A stretch of DNA of 64,000 bases. Origin: a virus. Position 1 is the first letter of the stretch. Every line of letters starts with the position of its first letter. Of this stretch, positions 36,638-44,297 are shown piece after piece. The position numbers and the translations under genes are program-made. The DNA is taken from positions 31,967 to 95,966 of IMG/VR virus record IMGVR_UViG_3300021389_000008, one strand, 5' to 3'. A model generated the notes under the pieces. The model saw nothing but the letters and a program-made list of their open reading frames with translations, searched no databases and was not told the DNA's origin.

Positions 36638-39121
36638 ATGGCAGATGACAAGGACATAAAGAAGATTAACGATAGAATCACCAGTGTAACGACTGACATA
36701 GAAAAGACGTTACAACAAGGTGGTAGAGATATCGATAAGGGCATGAAGAGCGTTAACAAACGGTTTGGTGCTTCTATCGAAAAACTTAAAACTACTAACC
36801 AAGCACTATCTAAGATATCACTCGATTCTATCAATACTCAAAAGTCCACCTACTCAGGCGCTTTACAGGGAAACAAACTTTTAGGTTTGCAATCATCCCT
36901 TGCTGGTGTTATGGAAGGAACTCTCGATAAGTCATCTGAAGAATTTAAAAAGTTAGAGGACTCCTTTCCTGAAGTGGATTTGACGAAGTACGTCAACTCA
37001 CATAAAAAATTCATGGAAGCAGCGGAAGAGAATGAGAACCTTGCATTCCGTGAACAGATGTTGAATGGTAAGAAACAAGCACTTCAAGATAGACAAGAAC
37101 AACAAACAGAAACAATCCTTGGTAAGACAGAACAATATCAAACACTTCTTAACGAAACTGAAACAGCAAGACAAGATGCTGAAAAACTTGCTAAAGAGTA
37201 TGCACTAACAGGTGCAGCTCAAACTGCCAAAGAATTAGGTGAAGCAAACAAAAGAAGAGATGAACTCGATAAGAAAGCAGAAGAAGTTAAGAAAAGAACT
37301 ATGGAGTCTTTGGATTTAAGATTTGCTAAAGAGAAAGAAACTCTAGAGTTACAAGGCACTAAATTAGATGAGTTGAAACAAAAGAACCAAAAGATACTTG
37401 ATAAACAACAAGCAGTTAAAGATGTAGAAGAAACTTTAATTGGCGACAAGATGGCAGAAATTTCAACGGATTCGGGTCGTCTTGGTCAATTCTCTGATGG
37501 TCTCAAAACACTCACAGGGTTTGACCTTGTCGGACTTGCGGATGATGTAGTTAAAAACATTGATGCTGTTGGTAAGATATTCGCTACAGAAGACCTATTC
37601 CAAAACTTGGTAATGAGTACTACGGGATTCTTTACCAGTATCGGTGATGGGTTGAAGAACGGATTGAAAGGACTTGATTCGTTACTAGGTTCGCCCTCTG
37701 CAATAATTTCAAAAGGTGTTAGTTCTATATCATCTACTCTTTCCGCTGGGTTTGATACTGCAAAAGGCGTAATTGCTAAAGGTCTTTCTGGCATATTGGG
37801 CGGCGTTAAACAAATGGGGATGTCATTAATACTTGCTGGTAAGTCGATGGTTACAGCTGCAGCTGCATCAATCAAATCAGGCATGGTATTCCTAATGGCT
37901 GGTGCAAGTGCAATGGGAATGGCAATACTAAATGCGGGCAGAGCAATGGCCACAGCAGCTGCTGGAATGCTTGCCTCTGTCATACCATTTATTGCAGCTG
38001 GTCTTGCATTTATTGGTGGTTTACTTTTGACTGCTGGTAGTATGTTATTGACTGCACTACCGTTCATTGCAATCGGTGTTGCTATACTTGCAGCTGGTGT
38101 GATACTCTACAATGCGTTTATGGCAATGTATGAGAATGTTGGATGGTTTAAAGGTATCATAGACACTGGAATATCATACCTCATGAACATAGGTCAAGCA
38201 ATCTTTGATATCTTTGCTGGTATGTTTGATTTGGTTGTGGGACTATTTACAGGTGACTTTGATAGAGTCATGGAAGGTCTTACTGGTATGTTTGGTGGTC
38301 TATGGGATTTACTCATGGCACCGTTTAAAGCAATCGGTGACTTCTTTAAGAATGTATTCGACATAGACATCGGTAAGATGTTAAGAGATTTTGCTTCAAA
38401 GATATTACCCAATTGGTTGGTCAAAAAGATTTTCGGAAACGAGGCTGAGGCACCAATTACAGATGAACAGGCTGAATCTGTTGACTCTACTGGTGAAATG
38501 TCACCAGCGGCAACAGCGATGGCGACTGGATTGGAAGATACTAATACCCAAGAACTCATCAATGAAAGAAAGGCCCAAGAAGACCAAGCATACAATGCTG
38601 ATATGCAGTTGAGACGAAGAGAAAGAAATATTGCTCAAGGTATGAAAGGTAATGTTACCGTAAATGGAGAAACTCTCGAAGGTGATGAGAAAAGAGAATA
38701 CCTAGAAAATAAGGCTGATTCCGGCGGACTAGACTATATGGATACAAGCAGTGTCAAGACTGGTTTTGAAGGTATGACATCTGCAGAGATTGAAAAGACT
38801 AAGTTCAGTGCTGAACAAGAAGTAACAGACATTCAAGGTACCCTAGACCAAAGAAAAGACTATGCTAAGAGTAATATGGTAGCGACTGGTGAAGAAGACT
38901 TCTTTGGTGATATGGAATATGAAGAGACTGGTGACAGAGTTAAGACTGCTCGAGAAATGGAATTAGAATCAAAGACTGAATCGGAAAAGGCACCAATCAA
39001 TACTGCAGTAACACAACAGAATAACAATCAAACTAATGTTACTAATAATGCAATATCTAGTATGCCTGTTGTTAATGATAATGATTCGTCTGCGAAATTA
39101 GGATACGCTGTTGCGTTCTAA
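36638..39121 (+). CDS. gp29: Tail tape measure/hub protein, gp29-like (827 aa)
   Basis: Residues 1-280 are highly helical and charged (DKDIKKINDRITSVTTDIEK; AEKLAKEYALTGAAQTAKEL). Residues 380-510 are a long hydrophobic, Ala/Gly-rich region (AAASIKSGMVFLMAGASAMG, then AAGLAFIGGLLLTAGSMLLT). This layout is typical of tape measure proteins, with the hydrophobic part crossing the inner membrane during DNA entry. The C-terminus is polar and ends with an Asn-rich stretch. T4 gp29 is 590 aa, so a somewhat longer tail is expected if this sets length. It is the last gene of the rightward operon. Confidence 0.75.
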   Translation: MADDKDIKKINDRITSVTTDIEKTLQQGGRDIDKGMKSVNKRFGASIEKLKTTNQALSKISLDSINTQKSTYSGALQGNKLLGLQSSLAGVMEGTLDKSSEEFKKLEDSFPEVDLTKYVNSHKKFMEAAEENENLAFREQMLNGKKQALQDRQEQQTETILGKTEQYQTLLNETETARQDAEKLAKEYALTGAAQTAKELGEANKRRDELDKKAEEVKKRTMESLDLRFAKEKETLELQGTKLDELKQKNQKILDKQQAVKDVEETLIGDKMAEISTDSGRLGQFSDGLKTLTGFDLVGLADDVVKNIDAVGKIFATEDLFQNLVMSTTGFFTSIGDGLKNGLKGLDSLLGSPSAIISKGVSSISSTLSAGFDTAKGVIAKGLSGILGGVKQMGMSLILAGKSMVTAAAASIKSGMVFLMAGASAMGMAILNAGRAMATAAAGMLASVIPFIAAGLAFIGGLLLTAGSMLLTALPFIAIGVAILAAGVILYNAFMAMYENVGWFKGIIDTGISYLMNIGQAIFDIFAGMFDLVVGLFTGDFDRVMEGLTGMFGGLWDLLMAPFKAIGDFFKNVFDIDIGKMLRDFASKILPNWLVKKIFGNEAEAPITDEQAESVDSTGEMSPAATAMATGLEDTNTQELINERKAQEDQAYNADMQLRRRERNIAQGMKGNVTVNGETLEGDEKREYLENKADSGGLDYMDTSSVKTGFEGMTSAEIEKTKFSAEQEVTDIQGTLDQRKDYAKSNMVATGEEDFFGDMEYEETGDRVKTAREMELESKTESEKAPINTAVTQQNNNQTNVTNNAISSMPVVNDNDSSAKLGYAVAF

Positions 39122-39197
39122 TCTAGGATATTTTGATTTACGTGGAATACGTTTTTTCTTATTAGGAATGGTTTGAGCTCGGAAGGGTGAATCCTTC

Positions 39198-39425
39198 TCA
39201 AACAGAACTTTGTGGTACCTCGTCTTTGGACGTTGTGGTCTCCTCAATTGTTTCATCTTTCTTCTCTACTTTCTTCTCTACTTTCTTTTTAGTAAAAATT
39301 GCGTCCCAACCAGCAGCATAAGCATCGTATGATTTCTTATCCTTCCCTCTAGTGTGGGAACCTTTACCACCTTCCCATGAACCATTATGAAGGTTGTAAG
39401 TTGTTTCTCCTTTCGGCCCTACCAT
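39198..39425 (-). CDS. Small basic/acidic protein after bS21 (75 aa)
   Basis: It reads MVGPKGETTYNLHNGSWEGG, then KGSHTRGKDKKSYDAYAAGW, with KKVEKKVEKKDETIEETT at the end. The first half is Gly/Lys-rich and has one DAYAAGWDAIF block. The tail is a charged repeat. It is two bases from the bS21 stop and has a strong GGGAG site, so it should be co-expressed with bS21. A ribosome or RNA link is possible only by position. Confidence 0.6.
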   Translation of the reverse strand: MVGPKGETTYNLHNGSWEGGKGSHTRGKDKKSYDAYAAGWDAIFTKKKVEKKVEKKDETIEETTTSKDEVPQSSV

Positions 39426-39427
39426 AT

Positions 39428-39664
39428 CTATCTCCCTAATCGAAAACCTTTTTGAGCAGCCCTCTTTGCGTTGATTTTTTTCCTACGCTTGATTGCCTGT
39501 TTTTGCTCATTCTTAATAGAACTAGGTTTTTCAAAGTGTTGCCTGTCTCTAACCTCTTGAACGATACCAGCACGTTCGCATGATTTCTTCCAACGTCTCA
39601 ACATCTTATCAAATGGTTCTTCGTTAGACTTTCGTTTATCTGTTCTTGGTGTTACACTTGGCAT
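39428..39664 (-). CDS. rpsU: Ribosomal protein bS21 (phage-encoded)
   Basis: EPFDKMLRRWKKSCERAGIV, then QEVRDRQHFEKPS, then a Lys/Arg-rich tail is plain bS21. At 78 aa it is slightly longer than E. coli S21 (71), with a six-residue DKRKSN insertion before EPFD and a longer tail. bS21 sits near the anti-Shine-Dalgarno on the 30S subunit, and viral copies are known in marine phages, including pelagiphages. The core is of the gamma/beta-proteobacterial type, not the alphaproteobacterial ALK-LKKKLQREG type. A structured leader and a late-like promoter precede it, so late expression is likely. Confidence 0.92.
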   Translation of the reverse strand: MPSVTPRTDKRKSNEEPFDKMLRRWKKSCERAGIVQEVRDRQHFEKPSSIKNEQKQAIKRRKKINAKRAAQKGFRLGR

Positions 39665-39689
39665 AAAATTTCCGTTCGTTATTTAAAAA

Positions 39690-39843
39690 GATGTACAGTC
39701 GCCCCAATCAACTTTACAGCATCCCGCTCTGTACCGATAGTCCCGCTTTGACCCCGACTACCTTTCCCTTACTGAGTACCCCCATTCCTACGGTCTCAGT
39801 TAGTCTACACTTCGCATGGACACATGATATAGATGTGTAGACT
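39690..39843 (-). ncRNA. Structured RNA leader upstream of bS21
   Basis: Four consecutive stems are seen on the minus strand: AGTCTACAC with GTGTAGACT (39835-39843 with 39802-39810); CTGAG with CTCAG (39795-39799 with 39772-39776); GGTAGTC with GACTATC (39756-39762 with 39736-39742); GTACAG with CTGTAC (39729-39734 with 39693-39698). The first stem has an alternative inner pairing (ACACAT with ATGTGT). The tract is more GC-rich than its surroundings and has no open frame. It could be a cis-regulator of bS21, perhaps feeling bS21 itself, or a separate small RNA. It matches no class I know. Confidence 0.6.
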
Positions 39844-39845
39844 CC

Positions 39846-39853
39846 CATTTATA
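39846..39853 (-). promoter_or_regulatory. Late-like promoter before the bS21 leader
   Basis: TATAAATG on the minus strand differs from the T4 late octamer at the last base only. Transcription would start at about 39840, at the base of the first leader stem. Confidence 0.5.
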
Positions 39854-39870
39854 AGTAGTTAACTAACTAA

Positions 39871-40767
39871 TTAATCGTTAGCCAACTTCTTAAAGTAATC
39901 CATCGCATCATTCTCTTCTGAACTACTAGAAGACATTTCCGCTGATGAGATTACAGGTTCATCTGCAACCGTCTCTTTGTTAACGTTAGACCATGGCACT
40001 TCGTCCATATCTTCCGCAACTGACTCTGCAGTTGAATTACTCACTGAACCAGTTAGACCGAGAACTCTATCGAGTTTCTCTTTGAGTTCATCGTAAGACT
40101 TGAACTCTTCTGGCGCAATTATGCCTGATAATGAATGAGCAGATGAATATATAGTATTCAACTGTGCTTCATCTTCGAACAAAGCGGCAGGTGTATCAAA
40201 CTCTGATTTGTCATAGTTCCAGTAACCGTCTACTTTTCTAATCTTAATCTTAAAGTTCGCACCTTCTCTTAGGTCGAAAGGATTAATTGCTTGTTCGTCT
40301 TCAAATGCTGGTGAGATAGCCTCTTTGAGTTGTTCAAAGATTTTCTTACCATATCTGTATTTGTATACTTTACCTTCGTTAGATGGATTTTTTGGGTCTG
40401 AAACAACATAAACATTTGACACATAGTGTAAACGTCTCTTCTGCTTTCTAGCAGTTTCTTTGTTTGCTTCAATCCCAGTATTCCATAACTGAGTATTGTA
40501 TTCTGACACAGGGTCTTGTTTATTAAGTGTAGTCAAAGACTTCTCAATATACCAACCGCCTGGGCCTTGGAAACCGTGGTCAAAGTATGATACCCATGGC
40601 ATCTCTTCTCCCTCGGGTGTGGGTAGAAAACGAACTACCGCAAAACCGTTACCTGTTTTATCAAGTTCGGGTTTCCACATCGTGTCGTCTGTGTAGGATT
40701 TTTTTGCACCTTCTGTAGGTGAAGCAGTTTCCATAGCTGCTCTTAGTTTATCTAATGATGCTGACAT
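39871..40767 (-). CDS. gp32: Single-stranded DNA-binding protein gp32
   Basis: NTGIEANKETARKQKRRLHY, then VSNVYVVSDPKNPSNEGKVY, then KYRYGKKIFEQLK aligns well with T4 gp32 (the DP..P-NEGKV-KYR-GKKI block). It ends with the acidic Ser-rich tail that contacts partner proteins (AEMSSSSSEENDAMDYFKKL). Length 298 aa, T4 301. There is no cysteine at all: the T4 zinc ligands in CPVC are replaced by DPVS. A strong sigma70-type promoter and four AATACAATG repeats precede it. GGAG sits among those repeats. Confidence 0.95.
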   Translation of the reverse strand: MSASLDKLRAAMETASPTEGAKKSYTDDTMWKPELDKTGNGFAVVRFLPTPEGEEMPWVSYFDHGFQGPGGWYIEKSLTTLNKQDPVSEYNTQLWNTGIEANKETARKQKRRLHYVSNVYVVSDPKNPSNEGKVYKYRYGKKIFEQLKEAISPAFEDEQAINPFDLREGANFKIKIRKVDGYWNYDKSEFDTPAALFEDEAQLNTIYSSAHSLSGIIAPEEFKSYDELKEKLDRVLGLTGSVSNSTAESVAEDMDEVPWSNVNKETVADEPVISSAEMSSSSSEENDAMDYFKKLAND

Positions 40768-40808
40768 TGTATTCTCCTATTGTATTAACATTGTATTTGC
40801 ATTGTATT
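40765..40808 (-). promoter_or_regulatory. Four AATACAATG repeats in the gp32 leader (candidate autogenous operator)
   Basis: Copies lie at 40765-40773 (including the start codon), 40779-40786 (partial), 40789-40797 and 40800-40808, with the GGAG site between the first two. The predicted mRNA leader is almost only these units. It has no G/C-rich structure, as needed for cooperative binding by gp32. In T4, gp32 represses its own mRNA by binding such an unstructured leader. Confidence 0.6.
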
Positions 40809-40813
40809 AATCT

Positions 40814-40842
40814 ATTATACGTCATCACTTGCAATAATACAA
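40814..40842 (-). promoter_or_regulatory. Sigma70-type promoter for gp32
   Basis: -35 TTGTAT and -10 TATAAT (perfect), with a 17-base spacer, on the minus strand. The start is predicted at about 40807, at the first AATACAATG repeat. Confidence 0.75.
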
Positions 40843-40877
40843 GAGGGTTTTTATAATAGACGATTTTATTTAGGCGT

Positions 40878-41468
40878 TTATGAACATACATCCAAAAGAA
40901 TCTTTTTAAATTTCTTATGGTCTACACTTATAAACGTCTTGTACTTTCGTATCTTAGTATGGACATCGGGGTACACTACCTTCTCAGAGATTAGTCTCTC
41001 CCAATCTGTAGTGAACCCGATTATCTCATCCATGATACAAAGAGTTTCGAGTGAGACATTCTTTGCTAGATAGTCTCGTAATAACCAAGGATGCTGACCG
41101 TTCTTTACTTCTAGAACTTTTTGTATTGTTCTTTTACGTAACACATCTGACACTTCTGATTGAAACATATACGACAACTTCTGTTGACGTTTTCTCCAAT
41201 CGGCGTAGACACGTTCTGCTTCTTCGTTTAACAAGTCTCCCGCCCAACTATCTTTCTGAGATAGATTGGCGATATAGAAGTCTTGTAGGTTATCTTTATA
41301 AATTTTGTGAAGTTTTCCAAAGTGAAACTTATCTTTCCGCTTTAGGAAAGAGTTGATATCACTTCGTACTTTTCCGTTGTATTTAATGAAGTCATAATCC
41401 TTAGAATTGAAGTGTAACTTAATTCCAAGGTACAACGTATATGCATCATATCCATCCCTAGATGTCAT
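40878..41468 (-). CDS. gp59: Replicative helicase loader gp59
   Basis: YDAYTLYLGIKLHFNSKDYD, then FIKYNGKVRSD, then KRKDKFHFGKLHKIY, AGDLLNEEAERVYADWRKRQ and KLSYMFQSEVSDVL match T4 gp59 along its whole length (196 aa vs 217). It loads gp41 helicase onto gp32-coated DNA. The gene neighbours gp32 and gp33, just as in T4. It overlaps the next gene by one base. Confidence 0.92.
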   Translation of the reverse strand: MTSRDGYDAYTLYLGIKLHFNSKDYDFIKYNGKVRSDINSFLKRKDKFHFGKLHKIYKDNLQDFYIANLSQKDSWAGDLLNEEAERVYADWRKRQQKLSYMFQSEVSDVLRKRTIQKVLEVKNGQHPWLLRDYLAKNVSLETLCIMDEIIGFTTDWERLISEKVVYPDVHTKIRKYKTFISVDHKKFKKILLDVCS

Positions 41469-41770
41469 TAAGTAATAATCTTTTTCTCGGGGATATGGAT
41501 TTCACCAGTAGCAGTGTTATATGCTTCTGTGACTTTGTCATTGGTTGCACACATAAAGATGTAGTCTTTCACAACCATTGTCTTAGGGTTCTCTTCACCT
41601 GTTACAGCAACTCCCCTAGCGAATCCCATTTGACCTTCTTGGTTTTGGATAATCATCCTAGGGTTAGATAGTACAACTGAAGTGTCGTCTTGCTGGAGTG
41701 TATCCAGTTTACCAACGTACTCACCTGTGGCAGTAACAATTGTTATTACCTCATTAATTAATTCTTTCAT
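41468..41770 (-). CDS. Conserved T4-like protein with Sm-like pattern (100 aa)
   Basis: I start at MKELINEVITIVT (41770), because GAGGACTAAA lies before that ATG; a longer frame adds four residues. ATGEYVGKLDTLQQDDTSVV, then LSNPRMII, has the G-xxxGxL-xxD-xxVxLxNPR shape of Sm-like domains, and marine T4-like phages often carry such a protein. QMGFARGVAVTGEENPKTMV is another typical block. A role in RNA binding is possible but not shown. It lies between gp59 and gp33. Confidence 0.6.
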   Translation of the reverse strand: MKELINEVITIVTATGEYVGKLDTLQQDDTSVVLSNPRMIIQNQEGQMGFARGVAVTGEENPKTMVVKDYIFMCATNDKVTEAYNTATGEIHIPEKKIIT

Positions 41771-41771
41771 T

Positions 41772-42011
41772 TTAGTCCTCATAAAATTTCGTGATATTTG
41801 CCTGACTCACTTGGCCACGATTGATTAGGTTTAATTTTTGAGCCTCTGCTTCAAGTTTTTCTTTTAGCGGATTTGATAATAGTCTCTTAGCACTTTCGGG
41901 TTCAAGACTGTTTGTTTCGCACACTTTAATGATTGCTGACATTACATCACAACCTCTTCCACGTACAATTAGTTTTTCAACTTGTTCTGTAAAATTTTTC
42001 TTAGTAATCAT
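41772..42011 (-). CDS. gp33: Late transcription co-activator gp33-like (79 aa)
   Basis: VMSAIIKVCETNSLEPESAK, then RLLSNPLKEKLEAEAQKLNL matches the gp33-type proteins of marine T4-like phages, which are shorter than T4 gp33 (112 aa). gp33 bridges the RNA polymerase flap and the sliding clamp at late promoters. This agrees with the TATAAATA sites across the structural genes. The gene order gp32-gp59-(Sm-like)-gp33 follows T4. It starts in a TGATG overlap with the upstream gene. Confidence 0.75.
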   Translation of the reverse strand: MITKKNFTEQVEKLIVRGRGCDVMSAIIKVCETNSLEPESAKRLLSNPLKEKLEAEAQKLNLINRGQVSQANITKFYED

Positions 42012-42466
42012 CAGAACCTCAAGTTATATCTGTTATCGGGGTCAACCTCATCTACCTGTAATGGTAAACCAAAGAAGTGTTCTGCATCCCATGAATCATA
42101 GTTATTATCCCAAAACCAATCATGTCCTTCTTCTTCGACTGCTTCTAGAATTGAATCTTCATCTGCTTTACTACCTTCTGCAAGGTGAACATAAACATCA
42201 CGTCCACACTCATCAAAAGACTCCACAAATTCATTCTCTTCGAATTCACATGGTTCCATATCACCAGTTGCACCTTCTGACATATATGCTTCTAAGGTTT
42301 CCTTCTCTTCTTCGTTAGTTACCTTGATGATATATGCACCACTTCTCCAAAGTGCTTCAATGACAACTCTATCTTCACTATCATTGTCCTTGAACACTTC
42401 ACGTTCTGTATACGATTTTTTATACTTGGGATAAATCGTATATTCTTTTCCTACTTCAATTTGCAT
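42011..42466 (-). CDS. Acidic protein of unknown function (151 aa)
   Basis: I use the MQIEVGKEYTIYPKYKK start at 42466, because GGAGACTAAA precedes it at good spacing; the frame opens four codons earlier. The middle and C-terminus are very acidic (PCEFEENEFVESFDECGRDV, then EEEGHDWFWDNNYDSWDAEH). DNA mimicry is conceivable from charge alone. I do not recognise a family. It is coupled to the genes on both sides. Confidence 0.6.
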   Translation of the reverse strand: MQIEVGKEYTIYPKYKKSYTEREVFKDNDSEDRVVIEALWRSGAYIIKVTNEEEKETLEAYMSEGATGDMEPCEFEENEFVESFDECGRDVYVHLAEGSKADEDSILEAVEEEGHDWFWDNNYDSWDAEHFFGLPLQVDEVDPDNRYNLRF

Positions 42467-42467
42467 T

Positions 42468-42773
42468 TTAGTCTCCATACTCTAAGTTGTCTCTCCAATC
42501 TCTAACTATACTATAGTAAGCATAGTAAGTTGGACTAGTGTCATGAACACCAAGACCACCTTCTGCATAAGGTGTTGTTAGGTAATCTATGAGGTGGTCT
42601 GCAGTGTCTAACAGTTCTTCTGTTATGTCTTCCTCACTGTCAATTCCAAGATACTCTAATAGTGTATCATATGCACTATCGTATGCTTGAGACTCAACCC
42701 ACTCATCACCTTTAGAGATTATCTTATTCCAATTGAAATCTCCTTCTAAATTAAATTCTTTCACTTCACTCAT
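42468..42773 (-). CDS. Acidic protein of unknown function (101 aa)
   Basis: It is strongly acidic (DSEEDITEELLDTADHLIDY) with aromatic residues near the end (HDTSPTYYAYYSIVRDWRDN). There are no cysteines and no motif I know. It has tight, probably coupled spacing with the nuclease gene upstream and the 151-aa acidic gene downstream. Confidence 0.6.
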   Translation of the reverse strand: MSEVKEFNLEGDFNWNKIISKGDEWVESQAYDSAYDTLLEYLGIDSEEDITEELLDTADHLIDYLTTPYAEGGLGVHDTSPTYYAYYSIVRDWRDNLEYGD

Positions 42774-42774
42774 A

Positions 42775-43434
42775 TTATACTCCGTATAAGTTAGTGTACT
42801 GTTTTCGTAAACTAACTAATTCATCAACGTGTTCATTTGGAAAACTCCCAAATGCCTGAACACCACCTGTTTGACCCTCTACTACAACAATAGCAAGAAT
42901 CTCCTCAACTTCATAACCAGTCATCTCTTCAACCATCATAGCGTAAGCAGTCATCTGAATAAACCATGGTTTTGCCATGTATTCTTCTTTCCACTTACTT
43001 GATGTTTTGAAATCAATGATTGTAAGTTTATCTTCGAATAGACCAACACAATCCACTCTTCCCGCCATCTTAAGTGTATCGGAATACAGAGGCGCTTCTA
43101 GAGCGATCGGCTGGATTTCATCTAATAAGGGTAAAGCGGAATTGAACATCTGTTCTTGAAGAATGTTATCAAAGATAATTTCTTCTTCTTGTCTAAGATA
43201 CTTTTCAAAGATGTCATGCATCTTAGTACCACGTTTTGTCGCCTGTGCGGTAATCTTATTCGCTTCTTGTTCACCAACTCTAGCTCTCCACAACTTTATA
43301 TGTTCTTTGTTAAGAAGACCTGTTACAGTTGTGACACTTGGATACTTATTACCTTCGGGTGTTTCGTAAAGTCGCTTTCCGTCCACCGATTCGGCTTTCA
43401 TATCGAGTAGTTCTAGTTCATGTAAATCTATCAT
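42775..43434 (-). CDS. PD-(D/E)XK nuclease, RecB/MGME1-like (219 aa)
   Basis: TPEGNKYPSVTTVTGLL at the start, ATKRGTKMHDIFEKYL (RGT-H block), and MAGRVDCVGLFEDKLTIIDF followed by KTSSK give the GR-D...IDFK active-site pattern of RecB-type nucleases. Marine T4-like phages carry similar exonucleases near replication genes. Trimming DNA ends during replication or recombination is the likely task. QMTAYAMMVEEMTG is the conserved Q-Y helix. Confidence 0.82.
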   Translation of the reverse strand: MIDLHELELLDMKAESVDGKRLYETPEGNKYPSVTTVTGLLNKEHIKLWRARVGEQEANKITAQATKRGTKMHDIFEKYLRQEEEIIFDNILQEQMFNSALPLLDEIQPIALEAPLYSDTLKMAGRVDCVGLFEDKLTIIDFKTSSKWKEEYMAKPWFIQMTAYAMMVEEMTGYEVEEILAIVVVEGQTGGVQAFGSFPNEHVDELVSLRKQYTNLYGV

Positions 43435-43448
43435 AATATATACCTATT

Positions 43449-43757
43449 TTACTTCTTTCTGCTTTGAATGTCAATATGCTTTTTTATTGTTTCTCTTGTC
43501 TTAACTTCTTTAGCATCTTTTCTGTGATATCTTTCCCCAAGTGGAGTGTCGATATTTTTGGAGGCGATATTCTTAAGTACATCATTAAACCCATCGGGCG
43601 CTTTAACTCTGTCACCATGACCACCTACAATTCTAGGGGCGCATATTTGTTGTTTTAAGTGGGGGTTATCTTCTTTGAACTGGTCTAACTTAGTGTAAGA
43701 CATGAAGTGTTCTGTCACTTCACCAGTTTCGGTATTTAAGAAATCGTATGTTGGCAT
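43449..43757 (-). CDS. Conserved small phage protein, FmdB-like N-terminus without Cys pair (102 aa)
   Basis: MPTYDFLNTETGEVTEHFMS is like the start of regulatory zinc-ribbon (FmdB-like) proteins seen in T4-like phages, but there is only one cysteine later (QICAPRIVGGHGDRVKAPDG), so no zinc ribbon can form. The rest (FNDVLKNIASKN, then GERYHRKD) is typical of the marine phage version. Function unknown. Confidence 0.6.
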   Translation of the reverse strand: MPTYDFLNTETGEVTEHFMSYTKLDQFKEDNPHLKQQICAPRIVGGHGDRVKAPDGFNDVLKNIASKNIDTPLGERYHRKDAKEVKTRETIKKHIDIQSRKK

Positions 43758-43758
43758 A

Positions 43759-44295
43759 TTATAAACTCATAAAAGTTGGTACGTCACGTTCTGTCCACTT
43801 TGCGAATTCCTTCTTGTAGACTGCATAGTATTTATGGTATGCATCGAGAGTCGATTCCATCTTCACATCGTCTGGCATACACTGAGGCGGTTCTGACCAT
43901 TCACCTAGTGCAATCTTGTTTGGTAACTGATTAAGTAATACTCTAAGTTTAAAATCAGTTGCATGAATCTTTTTATATCTGTGAGTGTATTCGTCACACA
44001 GTGCAGTAAACATATCATATGCATACTGATACTGAATTGCATTCTCACGAACCCACCTAGTAGAGGGGTGATTGATATGGGATGCTTTATATAACACATC
44101 TTCCATGTTTGTATCATTCAGCGCCCATCTTTGGATTCTACGTCCACTAGATGCATCGGTATACTGAGTACCGTCTAGCATTCTATGTGCGGTAGACAGC
44201 ATCTGAGCGTACTCGATAATCATCTTTACTACATGTTTATCACAATGTAGTGTTGCAGAGATTTCGGGGTCTTTGTCTAAGTAAAATAAATTCAT
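43759..44295 (-). CDS. Conserved phage protein with CDKHVVKM motif (178 aa)
   Basis: MNLFYLDKDPEISATLHCDK, then HVVKMIIEYAQMLSTAHRML, is a strongly conserved N-terminus in many tailed phages. Later NHPSTRWVRENAIQYQYAYD fits the same family. Conserved Cys/His/Asp residues suggest an enzyme or metal site, but no function is known to me. It lies between the small FmdB-like gene and the wall hydrolase. Confidence 0.65.
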   Translation of the reverse strand: MNLFYLDKDPEISATLHCDKHVVKMIIEYAQMLSTAHRMLDGTQYTDASSGRRIQRWALNDTNMEDVLYKASHINHPSTRWVRENAIQYQYAYDMFTALCDEYTHRYKKIHATDFKLRVLLNQLPNKIALGEWSEPPQCMPDDVKMESTLDAYHKYYAVYKKEFAKWTERDVPTFMSL

Positions 44296-44297
44296 AA

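Noticed and set aside
39130-39165. Terminator after the tape measure gene (ACGT-GGAAT-ACGT plus T6)
   Set aside because: The stem is only four base pairs; too weak to list.
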